NCBI GenBank assembly: GCA_038231255.1
Contig: JBBRLR010000013.1
Span: 7,315 to 71,314 of the forward strand
Source: JALYUS01 sp038231255
Lineage (GTDB): Bacteria > Chloroflexota > Chloroflexia > Thermomicrobiales > JALYUS01
Length of the DNA stretch: 64,000 nucleotides
Direction: 5' to 3'
Positions 17,398-24,507 of this stretch are shown in pieces. Under the pieces are notes generated by a model. The model searched no databases and was not told the DNA's origin. It saw only the letters and a program-made list of their open reading frames with translations. A program made the translations under genes and the position numbers. Every line of letters starts with the position of its first letter. Within the stretch, counting starts at the first letter, position 1.

Positions 17398-17685
17398 CGC
17401 AGGAATCGCGCTCCGTGGTACCACCCTTGTTGACGCCGCCGACGGCAACGCCCACTTTGCCCGATGCCATCACATCAGCCCCGCTGTATCGGGCGGTTCC
17501 CGTCCACGTCTACTACGGCGTTCCCTCCGCCCCCTTCCCTGTGGGGAAGGGGCTGGGGGTTAGGTCTTTTCGGATGGCGGCTCAGAGCGGATCACTACGT
17601 GGGGTTCATGCCTGCCTTGCACCATGTCGCAGGTTCGCTGGACGGCCCAACCATCGTAGCGGTGTGCTCATCATTGCCTCAGTAA
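17370..17685 (-). promoter_or_regulatory. T-box riboswitch leader, Ile specifier
   Basis: The minus strand carries the T-box core AGGGTGGTACCACGG (17413-17428), the terminator above, and a Stem I. Pairing GAGC (17666-17669) with GCTC (17585-17588), and CTACG (17655-17659) with CGTAG (17595-17599), leaves an internal loop TGATCC on the 3' side. This puts ATC, an isoleucine codon, in the specifier position (17590-17592). Uncharged tRNA-Ile should stabilise the antiterminator and switch on the SRA-like gene and ileS. A GC-rich repeat (17528-17563) is inserted between Stem I and the antiterminator. Confidence 0.88.
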
Positions 17686-17686
17686 T

Positions 17687-17715
17687 AGCGTAGCGATCCC
17701 GCCGCTATCTGTCAA
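17687..17715 (-). promoter_or_regulatory. Promoter of the T-box / ileS unit
   Basis: Minus strand TTGACA (17715-17710), 17-base spacer, TACGCT (17692-17687). Transcription would start just before Stem I. Confidence 0.7.
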
Positions 17716-17851
17716 CCCATCCGCATATGCTGATAGGAGAATGGACTGCCCGCACCGGCTACCCGGCACGCACACGACGCGCTATCATCGCGACAATGCG
17801 CAACGAATACCGTGGCAGAATCGCCTACGCTACTAAGGGAATCCGGGAGGC

Positions 17852-18634
17852 ATGATGCGTCGCACGTGGAAATTGCTGATTTTGCTCGCCGCACTCGCCT
17901 GCGGTGTTTCTCCCGTAGGTGCGACGGAATTTGCGTCGCCGCTTTTTCGGCTCCAGTGGTTGCAGGGCGAGGGGCTTGCGGCAAACTTCTGGGGACCGAC
18001 CGCGACGGAGGCGCTCCCCGAGGCGTACGCCGACGCGCCCGGCGGCACGCGGGTCGTTCAATATTTCGATAAGGGGCGGATGGAACTGACGAACCCGGCG
18101 TCCGGCATCGTGACCAATGGTCTGCTGGCGAAGGAGCTCGTCACGGGCGATCAGCAGGTGGGCGACGCCGCGTACACCCATCGCGACCCGCCCGCGATCC
18201 CCATCGCCGGCGACCCGAACGGCATGGGGCCGACATATGCCGCCTTGAACAGCGTCGGCGCGCCGCTCTTCGCCCCGACGCTGATGCGCGGCACGACCGG
18301 CGTCGCTGCGACCTTCACCGATAGCGGGCAACTGATCCTCAACAGCGGCCAACCGACCACCGGCATCAAACCCCTGCGTGCCTACGATGCCGCGACGCAG
18401 CACAACGTCCTCGGAGCGTTTATCGCGTTCCGCGACCGGGTCGGCCTCAACGCCATCGGCTATGCGATCTCCGAGCCGTTCACGGCGACATTCACCGTCG
18501 GCGGCATACCGAAGAGCGTCACCGTGCAGGTCTTCGAGCGGCGCGTGCTCACCTACACCGAGAGCAACCCCGACGCCTTCAAGACCGAGTTCGGCAATAT
18601 CGGGCGGCATTACTACGCATGGCGATACCGGTGA
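17852..18634 (+). CDS. Secreted protein with two 'VQYF / IGYAISEPF' modules
   Basis: 260 residues with a signal peptide (basic start, hydrophobic 7-20, cleavage near VGATE). Two related modules follow. The first has LQWLQGEGLAANFWGP and VVQYFDKGRMEL; the second has FRDRVGLNAIGYAISEPF and VTVQVFERRVLTYT, ending GNIGRHYYAWRY. This pattern (a W/F-rich start, a GYpISE-type turn, then VQYFEr-x-RfE) is widespread in secreted Chloroflexota proteins, where it decorates peptidases and wall proteins; its function is not known to me. A longer paralogue is encoded at 53556-54884. GGGAGG sits just upstream; the second ATG (17855) is equally possible as start. Confidence 0.75.
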   Translation: MMRRTWKLLILLAALACGVSPVGATEFASPLFRLQWLQGEGLAANFWGPTATEALPEAYADAPGGTRVVQYFDKGRMELTNPASGIVTNGLLAKELVTGDQQVGDAAYTHRDPPAIPIAGDPNGMGPTYAALNSVGAPLFAPTLMRGTTGVAATFTDSGQLILNSGQPTTGIKPLRAYDAATQHNVLGAFIAFRDRVGLNAIGYAISEPFTATFTVGGIPKSVTVQVFERRVLTYTESNPDAFKTEFGNIGRHYYAWRYR

Positions 18635-18639
18635 GATTC

Positions 18640-18770
18640 ACACGGCGGCCGAGAAGGGGAGTAGCGCAGAGCGCGCAGAGGACACGGAGGACACCGAGAA
18701 GAGAAAAATAAGAATCTATCTCAGTGACCTCTGTGTTCTCTGCGTTGAATCTCTCCCGGAATCTTGACGG
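18640..18770. repeat. Imperfect inverted repeat with GCAGAG / ACGGAGG words
   Basis: AGCGCAGAGCGCGCAGAGGACACGG on the left is answered by CTCTGTGTTCTCTGCGTTGAAT on the right, with an A-rich centre. It lies between convergent genes and may terminate transcription both ways. It belongs to the same style of repeat as 24352-24385, 26762-26945 and 37798-37890. Confidence 0.6.
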
Positions 18771-18791
18771 TTCATTCCCAACGAGACTGCG

Positions 18792-20003
18792 CTATTTCGC
18801 TGGTGCGTACTCGCGGAGGATGCCCGCGAGGGTCTTGACGCCCCGCTGGATCGTTTCTTCATCCGTGAATGAGTAGGCGAGGCGGATATTCCGGCGCCCC
18901 TGCTGATCGGAAAAAAAGACCGTGCCGGGCATGTAATCCACCCCGTGCGCCGCCGCCTCAGGCTGGATCGCGACGGCGTCCATCCCCTCCGGCAACGTCA
19001 GCCAGACGAAGAAACCGCCCTCCGGCTCCGTCCACTCGACACCTTCCGGCATTTCCGACTTGAGCGCGCCGATCATTGCGTCCCGCCGGCTCCGGTAGAC
19101 ATTGACGAGTTCCTTGACATGCCCTTCGAGCTGCGACGGCGCATACTCGGCGACGACATGCGAGGTGAAGGGGCTGGTGCCGCCATCCGGCTTCAGCTTC
19201 GCCACCTTGTGGATGAACGGCTCCGGCGCGATGATCCAGCCGAGCCGCAAGCCCGCGCCGATGATCTTCGAGAAGGTGCCGGTGTAGACTACCAACCCGG
19301 CATCATCGAGCGCGATCATCATCGGCAGGCGCTCGCCGGAGAAGCGGAGGTCGTAGTACGCGTCGTCTTCGAGGACGGCGATGTTGTACTCCTTCGCCAG
19401 TTCCAGGATACGCAGCCGCCGCTCCAGCGTCGTCGTGATGCCTGTCGGGTTCTGGAAGGTTGGGATCACGTAAATGAACTTGGGCCGGACGCCCTGCGCC
19501 TTCAGTTCGGCCAGCTTGTCCGCGAGCGCATCCATCTTCATGCCCTGATCGTCCATCGGGATGCCGACGACCTTCGCACGGTGGGCGTTGAAAAGGCGGA
19601 GCGCGCCGAGAAAGGTCGGCTCCTCGGACAGGATGACATCGCCGGGATCAACCAGGGCGTCGCAGACGAGGTCAATCGCCTGCGACGCACCCGCCGTGAT
19701 CAGCACGTTTTCCGGGCGGACATCCACGCCATTGTCGCGCTTCAGTTTGATCAGCAGTTGCTCGATCAGGCCCGTATAGCCTGCGGAGCCGCCATACTGG
19801 AGTGCCCACTGGCCGTTCTTCTCCATCGCCCGCGCGGTGGCGGCGGCGATCTCTTTGGTCGGCATGCTTTTGGGGTCGGGGGCGCCACCGGCAAAGTTCA
19901 CCCGATCCGGCGAAAGCCCGCGCCCCTGCGGCGCACCGGGCGCGACACGCTTCGCCGCCTCGGAGAAAAGTTCGTCCAGTCGCGCCGTTTCTGTTTGTGC
20001 CAT
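18792..20003 (-). CDS. PLP-dependent aminotransferase, class I/II (LysN / 2-aminoadipate type)
   Basis: 403 residues. The fold-type I pattern is clear: NFAGGAPDPKSMP near the N-terminus, LQYGGSAGYTGLIEQL, the GASQAIDLV cofactor-phosphate turn, FQNPTGITTTLERR, EDDAYYDLRFSGE and the PLP lysine at about 246 in YTGTFSKIIGAGLRLGW. This group (KAT/AadAT, LysN, MocR C-domain-like) includes 2-aminoadipate and aromatic or branched-chain aminotransferases. The exact amino donor cannot be fixed. It is transcribed alone and divergently from a small gene. Confidence 0.87.
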   Translation of the reverse strand: MAQTETARLDELFSEAAKRVAPGAPQGRGLSPDRVNFAGGAPDPKSMPTKEIAAATARAMEKNGQWALQYGGSAGYTGLIEQLLIKLKRDNGVDVRPENVLITAGASQAIDLVCDALVDPGDVILSEEPTFLGALRLFNAHRAKVVGIPMDDQGMKMDALADKLAELKAQGVRPKFIYVIPTFQNPTGITTTLERRLRILELAKEYNIAVLEDDAYYDLRFSGERLPMMIALDDAGLVVYTGTFSKIIGAGLRLGWIIAPEPFIHKVAKLKPDGGTSPFTSHVVAEYAPSQLEGHVKELVNVYRSRRDAMIGALKSEMPEGVEWTEPEGGFFVWLTLPEGMDAVAIQPEAAAHGVDYMPGTVFFSDQQGRRNIRLAYSFTDEETIQRGVKTLAGILREYAPAK

Positions 20004-20113
20004 CTCACGCCCTCCACAACTGCGGTCGCATCGCCGTATCCGAAGCCGCGCCCACTATACCCGCAGACGCCGCTTGCGTCACGCAGGGTGGGTCGCACAT
20101 TCATTCGCCGACA

Positions 20114-20145
20114 ACCTATCTCAGAACTGCCCGACAAAGATAGGT
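20114..20145. repeat. 8-bp inverted repeat in the divergent gap
   Basis: ACCTATCT (20114-20121) and AGATAGGT (20138-20145) flank 16 bases in the gap between the aminotransferase gene and the 97-residue gene. It could be an operator or a leader hairpin; nothing else is evident in this 234-base gap. Confidence 0.35.
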
Positions 20146-20237
20146 AGAAATGCGGATGCCTCCTCGCTATTGGCGTATTAGTCTGAAGATGCAAGTTTGG
20201 CGCGGCGCGTGCCGTGCGACAAAGGAAGGATTGTGTG

Positions 20238-20531
20238 ATGGCAAGCCGACCGATCCGGGAGATTGCGATTGTGGCGATATATGTCTCGCCGGGTGTCAAG
20301 GTGGGGGCATCGGGGTTCGTGATTATCAATGGCAAGATTCACGTCGTGCCGCCGCGCGGTCCCGTCACGGACGTGGTGCAGCAACTCGCGGCCGGTCTCG
20401 CGGTCATGAGCGATGCCGAGCAGATCACCGATGCGGCGGCGCGACGCGAACTCGTCGGGGCCGCCACAAAGATTGTCGAGTCGGCCGCCGCCCATCTACC
20501 GGAAGTCGTCGGCCACGCGTTCCAGCAGTAG
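20238..20531 (+). CDS. Small protein of unknown function (97 residues)
   Basis: I do not recognise this family. It begins MASRPIREIAIVAIYVSPGV, a mildly hydrophobic beta-rich half, followed by an alpha-helical, Ala-rich second half with acidic and basic residues (SDAEQITDAAARREL). There is no signal peptide, transmembrane helix or cysteine motif. A strong AAAGGAAGGA ribosome site 8 bases upstream and normal codon use support a real gene. It stands alone and converges on the LEA-like operon, separated by that operon's terminator. Confidence 0.6.
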   Translation: MASRPIREIAIVAIYVSPGVKVGASGFVIINGKIHVVPPRGPVTDVVQQLAAGLAVMSDAEQITDAAARRELVGAATKIVESAAAHLPEVVGHAFQQ

Positions 20532-20574
20532 CCCGCTGCCCCGATTCTGGCACATTACCCCCTTCCAACAAAAA

Positions 20575-20605
20575 AGCGCCACGAACAACAATTGTTCGTG
20601 GCGCT
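20575..20605 (-). terminator. Intrinsic terminator of the LEA-like operon
   Basis: AGCGCCACGAACAA and its exact complement form a 14-bp stem with a 3-base loop (20589-20591). On the minus strand it is followed by six T. It lies 24 bases past the stop of the gene ending at 20629. Confidence 0.9.
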
Positions 20606-20628
20606 GGCATCGGAAGATGCGAGTCGTG

Positions 20629-21897
20629 TTACGGCGTCGTGTTGCGTGGCGACGGCGCGGGCTGCTGGCTCTGCGGCTTCGGCATGTTCTGCGTGCCACT
20701 CGCCTGTGTGCCACCTGGCCGTTGCGCCGCGCTCGCCTGCTGTTGCGGACTGCTCTGCGGCTGCTTCGCACCGCCTTGCGGAGACGCACTCTGCTGGCTG
20801 GCCGGTTGACCAGACTGCTGTCCGGTTTGCTGGCTGGATTGCTGACCGCCCTGCTGAGTTGATCCCATCAGGCCCTGCTTCTGCGCCGCGTCCTTCGCGG
20901 TGTCGGTGGCGGTCTGCTGGACCTGCTGCGCGACCTGCCCAACCTTCTGCATCGTCTCCTGGGCGGTCGCCTGAGCCTTCTCCATCGCATTGTCGCGCGC
21001 TTCGCCCATCAGTTTGTCCTCAAATTGGGTATCGGGCAGGGACATACCGACCGCGAGGCCGAGCGCAATTGCCGCCGCACTGACGCCGAGCGGGTTCTCG
21101 TGGAGCATCCGGTCGAAGCTGCCCCATGCCTGCTGCGCGCCGGATTGCACCTGCCCGCCCCATTCGCCGACCTGATCCTGGGCCTGACCAGCGAATTGCC
21201 CGACTTTTTCCTTCGCCTGGCTCGCGGCGTCGGTGACGGTGTCTTTCGCCTGCCCGGTCACGTCGCCGACTTTGTCTTTCGCCTGACCCGTCGCGCTGCC
21301 GACCCGATCGCCGAGCGACTGATCGCCCCCATCCTGATCAGCGCCGTAGTATGCCTGCCCGCGCCCGTAGCCCTGATCCTGGCCGTAGCCATACGACGCA
21401 GCGCGATACGACGGACCCCGCCCGTATGAGGGCTGACCGCCGGAGTAGTTGCCCCGGCCATCATTGTAGCGATAGTGCTCCCCAGATGACGACCCGCCGG
21501 AGCGCTGCATCCAGAGCCAGCCGAGACCGAGTGCGGCCAGTGCGGCGGGCATCGGGTTCTGCTTGATCGTCTCCACCAGACCGGACCGTCCGACATTACT
21601 CACCATCTGTTCCGCCCTCCCAATTGTCGCGTCGTGGATGTTGCCCTTCACGACCTCGACCTGTTCCTGGACCGCCTCCGTCACATGTTCCTTCGCTGCG
21701 GCAAGGTGCTCCTGCATCGCCTCCGTAACCTGCTCCTTGAGGCGATCCGGGTTCAGTTTCTCCTGCAGCGCCTCAATCGTCCCGCTCATCTCGACGCGGG
21801 TCTGCTCAATCTCCACCAGGATCTCCTCCGATCCCTCTGCAGGGATATCGTGGGTGGATTGCATCCGGTCATCCGGCCGTCCGTAGTCGTTCATCAT
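20629..21897 (-). CDS. DUF3618-type membrane protein with LEA-like repeats and Gln-rich tail
   Basis: 422 residues. The N-terminus (EEILVEIEQTRVEMSGTIEAL) matches the DUF3618 pattern. Coiled coil with repeated TEAMQEH/TEAVQEQ words and a short membrane helix near residue 125 (PMPAALAALGLGWLW) follow. A Gly/Tyr-rich segment (GYGQDQGYGRGQ) precedes LEA-like repeats (GQAKDKVGDVTGQAKD, SQAKEKVGQFAGQAQD), a second hydrophobic segment and a Gln/Ser/Pro-rich tail. Such proteins are thought to protect the envelope during desiccation or other stress; this is inference. Third gene of an operon: its ATG overlaps the previous stop as ATGA, with AAGGAG just upstream. Confidence 0.72.
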   Translation of the reverse strand: MMNDYGRPDDRMQSTHDIPAEGSEEILVEIEQTRVEMSGTIEALQEKLNPDRLKEQVTEAMQEHLAAAKEHVTEAVQEQVEVVKGNIHDATIGRAEQMVSNVGRSGLVETIKQNPMPAALAALGLGWLWMQRSGGSSSGEHYRYNDGRGNYSGGQPSYGRGPSYRAASYGYGQDQGYGRGQAYYGADQDGGDQSLGDRVGSATGQAKDKVGDVTGQAKDTVTDAASQAKEKVGQFAGQAQDQVGEWGGQVQSGAQQAWGSFDRMLHENPLGVSAAAIALGLAVGMSLPDTQFEDKLMGEARDNAMEKAQATAQETMQKVGQVAQQVQQTATDTAKDAAQKQGLMGSTQQGGQQSSQQTGQQSGQPASQQSASPQGGAKQPQSSPQQQASAAQRPGGTQASGTQNMPKPQSQQPAPSPRNTTP

Positions 21898-22286
21898 ATC
21901 TGCTCCTTCGCCCATGTCTGGTCTTCCTTAAGGGAGGCAATCGTCTGCTGCGGCGCCATATTCTGGTGCTTCAGGGCGGTAAGTCCCTTCTGCACCATCA
22001 ATCCACCGATCGCCACAACCACCACACCGACAATGAGGGCGGCGAGCCACCAAGTTAGCCCGAGTTGGCCCAGTCCGATGATAATCGCTGCAAGCAGCGC
22101 CAGGAAACCTGCGTAGGCAACCGCCCCACCGATCGCGAGTGCGCCAATGTCCTTGCCGACCCGCGATGCTTTATCGCTCAGTTCGGTTGTCGCGAGCTTC
22201 ATCTCCTGCCGAACTAGCGTGCCGGTCTGCTGCATCAGATCGCCGAGGAGTTCCCCGAGTGAACGGTCATCCCTGCTCTGCTGCAT
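21894..22286 (-). CDS. Holin-X / DUF1469-family membrane protein
   Basis: 130 residues. An amphipathic N-terminal helix (SLGELLGDLMQQTGTLVRQEMKLATTEL) is followed by two long hydrophobic helices (about 50-72 and 78-100) and a short charged tail, the standard layout of the phage holin superfamily 'Holin-X' proteins that are common in non-phage stress operons of high-GC bacteria. It is coupled at both ends: start TGATG with the upstream gene, stop ATGA with the downstream gene. There is no phage context, so a membrane-organising role with its two partners is more likely than lysis. Confidence 0.75.
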   Translation of the reverse strand: MQQSRDDRSLGELLGDLMQQTGTLVRQEMKLATTELSDKASRVGKDIGALAIGGAVAYAGFLALLAAIIIGLGQLGLTWWLAALIVGVVVVAIGGLMVQKGLTALKHQNMAPQQTIASLKEDQTWAKEQI

Positions 22287-23002
22287 CACTGCATCTCCGT
22301 ACCACGGACGTACCAGCTCCGCGCGTTCTGCGCGCGTGCGCCATATGCATCGGTCCGGTCACCTGTCGCCGCGCCGGTGGATTCACCGCTCCCGCCTCGA
22401 TTGCCGTACGCGCCGGAATAGTAACCCGGCCGATAGCCGCCCGATTGATTGCCGCGATAGCGATAATCGTTGGAACCGCCGCCATCCTCGCGCTGCGCCG
22501 TACTCTTGAGGAAACGCGCGCCGAGCAAGCCGAGGACAAACGCGCCGCCGAGCACGAGGGCAGGCTGCTGCCGCGCGTATCGCTCCACATCACGGACAAT
22601 CTCCTGCACGTCCTTGCCGCGCAGTTGACCGGAGAATTGCTCCACCCGCTCCGCCGCTTTGTCGGCGTACTGCGCGAAGCTGTGCTGATCGTTCTCGCGC
22701 AAATGCTTGCCTGACTGTCGCAGCGCGTCCGCGACTGTGCCGAGGCTCTCGGCAGCTTGGTCCTTGCGCGACGCCAACTGACTGGTCGCCTGCTGCTTCG
22801 CCTGGTCAACGACCTGCCCAGCCTGCTCCTTCGCCTGATCGGCGACTTGCCCGGCCTTCTCCTGCGTCTGTTGCACGACATCCTGCGCCTTGGCACCCGC
22901 CTGCTGTCCGCTGTCACCGCTCCCCTGGCGAGAAACTCCACCCGTCTGCCCCGCCATCCCTGGCGCAGCATCACCGCGACTCTGAGGTTGCTGAGAAACC
23001 AT
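22286..23002 (-). CDS. LEA-like coiled-coil protein with a C-terminal membrane helix
   Basis: 238 residues, first gene of the three-gene operon. The N-terminal 35 residues are Gln/Gly-rich. An 11-residue LEA-type repeat follows (QTQEKAGQVADQAKE, QAGQVVDQAKQQATS), then a helical segment (RENDQHSFAQYADKAAERVEQFSGQL), a membrane helix about 157-175 (PALVLGGAFVLGLLGARFL) and a Gly/Tyr/Arg-rich tail (GGYRPGYYSGAYGNRGG) resembling the third gene. The start at 23002 has AAGGAG 6 bases upstream, but that site lies within an 11-bp stem (see the next entry). Likely stress-protective; function unproven. Confidence 0.7.
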   Translation of the reverse strand: MVSQQPQSRGDAAPGMAGQTGGVSRQGSGDSGQQAGAKAQDVVQQTQEKAGQVADQAKEQAGQVVDQAKQQATSQLASRKDQAAESLGTVADALRQSGKHLRENDQHSFAQYADKAAERVEQFSGQLRGKDVQEIVRDVERYARQQPALVLGGAFVLGLLGARFLKSTAQREDGGGSNDYRYRGNQSGGYRPGYYSGAYGNRGGSGESTGAATGDRTDAYGARAQNARSWYVRGTEMQ

Positions 23003-23003
23003 G

Positions 23004-23050
23004 ATATGCTCCTTCCATAAACGAACCCAACACCGGCGAAAGGAGCATAT
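23004..23050 (-). promoter_or_regulatory. Leader hairpin that hides the ribosome-binding site of the LEA-like operon
   Basis: On the minus strand ATATGCTCCTT (23050-23040) is the exact complement of AAGGAGCATAT (23014-23004), with a 25-base loop. The second arm contains the whole AAGGAG ribosome site, one base before the ATG at 23002. The folded form should block initiation. Confidence 0.6.
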
Positions 23051-23244
23051 TTCGTGCCACACATCCTACATGGCTACTAACAAGCAAATCGAGATACTAA
23101 GCCGTTTGCTCCACTGAGATGATTAAGAGTAGTAGGAATCCGATGGATTACACCGCCGATCGACGCGCAAACGCGGTACGATGCGCGGGCCAGGCGCACG
23201 CCGCGACGATGGGCGACGCCGCATCGCAATAGGAGGGGAAACCG

Positions 23245-24351
23245 ATGGCTGTGAACCAGGCGACGCCGACGCGGGAAGCGATCATGGGGGCGTGCGAGCG
23301 GTTCCTCGGCGGGCACGGGCCGATGCGCCCGCACGACGAACTCGCGGCGCTTGCGGCGGCGACATCACCCGACGAGGACGCGGATGTCTACGGCAAGGGC
23401 GGCTTGATCGAGGATTTCGAGTGCGAGATCGCGGGACTTCTCGGCGCCGAAGCCGCGCTCTTCCTGCCGACCGGCACGATGGCCCAACAGATTGCCTTGC
23501 GCATCTGGGCCGAGTGGAAGTGCTGCGAGACCGTCGCCTTCCACCCGATGTGCCACGTCGAAACCAAGGAAGAGAAAGGCTATCAGCGGCTCCATGGCCT
23601 CCACGCACGGCTCGTCGGCGACGCACGACGGCTGATGACGCTGGCGGATTTGCAGACGGTTGCCGAGCCAGTCGCCGCGCTCCTGATCGAGTTGCCGCAA
23701 CGCGACCTCGGCGGCATGCTCCCGACTTGGGAGGAGTTGCAGGCGCAGACGGCATGGGCGCGTGAGCGGGGCGCGGCGGTGCATTTGGACGGGGCGCGGC
23801 TCTGGGAGTCGGCCCCGTATTATGGCCGCTCGTACGCGGAGATCGCCGGGCTGTTCGACAGCGTGTACGTCTCCTTCTACAAGGGCATCGGCGCGATGGC
23901 CGGGTCGGCGCTCGCCGGGTCGGCCGCGTTCATCGCCGAGGCGCGCGTCTGGCAGGTGCGCCACGGCGGGCGGATCATCCACCTCTTCCCCTACGTCCTT
24001 TCGGCGCGGACGAACCTACGCCAGCGCCTTGACCGTTTTCCGCACTATCACGCGCGTGCTATCGCCATCGCGGCGGCGCTACGCACGATCCCCGGCATTG
24101 TCGTCAAGCCCGACCCGCCGCAAACACACATGATGCACGTCTATTTGCACGGCGACCCGGAACGGCTGGAGGCGGCGGCGCTCGCCATCGCGCGCGAGGA
24201 GCACGTCGCCCTTTTCCGTTCCTTGCGCCCGACGGACCTGCCGGACTGGACGATGTTCGAACTCTCGATCGGCGACGCGGCGGACGCGCTGACGGACGAC
24301 GAGATCCGCGACTACTTCACGCGCGTGACGACAGCGGGAGAAACCAAGTGA
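23245..24351 (+). CDS. Threonine aldolase-like PLP enzyme (beta-eliminating lyase family)
   Basis: 368 residues. Fold-type I PLP enzyme: DVYGKGGLIEDFECEIAGLLG, LFLPTGTMAQQIALRIW (phosphate-binding region), VHLDGARLWES with the cofactor-binding Asp, and SVYVSFYKGIGAMAGS with the PLP lysine at about 213. These match low-specificity threonine/allo-threonine aldolases, which split threonine to glycine and acetaldehyde. A relaxed or different beta-hydroxy-amino-acid substrate is possible. GGAGGGGAAACCG precedes the ATG. No pathway partner adjoins it. Confidence 0.82.
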   Translation: MAVNQATPTREAIMGACERFLGGHGPMRPHDELAALAAATSPDEDADVYGKGGLIEDFECEIAGLLGAEAALFLPTGTMAQQIALRIWAEWKCCETVAFHPMCHVETKEEKGYQRLHGLHARLVGDARRLMTLADLQTVAEPVAALLIELPQRDLGGMLPTWEELQAQTAWARERGAAVHLDGARLWESAPYYGRSYAEIAGLFDSVYVSFYKGIGAMAGSALAGSAAFIAEARVWQVRHGGRIIHLFPYVLSARTNLRQRLDRFPHYHARAIAIAAALRTIPGIVVKPDPPQTHMMHVYLHGDPERLEAAALAIAREEHVALFRSLRPTDLPDWTMFELSIGDAADALTDDEIRDYFTRVTTAGETK

Positions 24352-24478
24352 ACCGCAAAGAGCGCAAAGAAGAGAGATGAAAGAAGTTAGGAGTTACGCA
24401 GTTCGCGAGAGAAACCCAGTGGTGGCAGGCTTTAGCCTACACTAGAGAGGCAGGCTAAAGCCCGCCACCACCAAGAAA
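24352..24478. repeat. Two repeat units: AAAGAGCGCAAAG stutter and a GCAGGCTTTAGCCTAC palindrome
   Basis: 24352-24385 carries GCAAAGAGCGCAAAG-type wording. 24418-24478 is an inverted repeat of GTGGTGGCAGGCTTTAGCC against GGCTAAAGCCCGCCACCAC followed by CAAGAAAT. The second recurs at 31073-31136. They separate convergent genes. Confidence 0.65.
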
Positions 24479-24507
24479 TTGCCCCAACTGTGTACATCCT
24501 ACCGGTT

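Noticed and set aside
21894..22286. Prophage holin
   Set aside because: No phage genes nearby; the gene is tightly coupled to LEA-like genes as in known non-phage stress operons.
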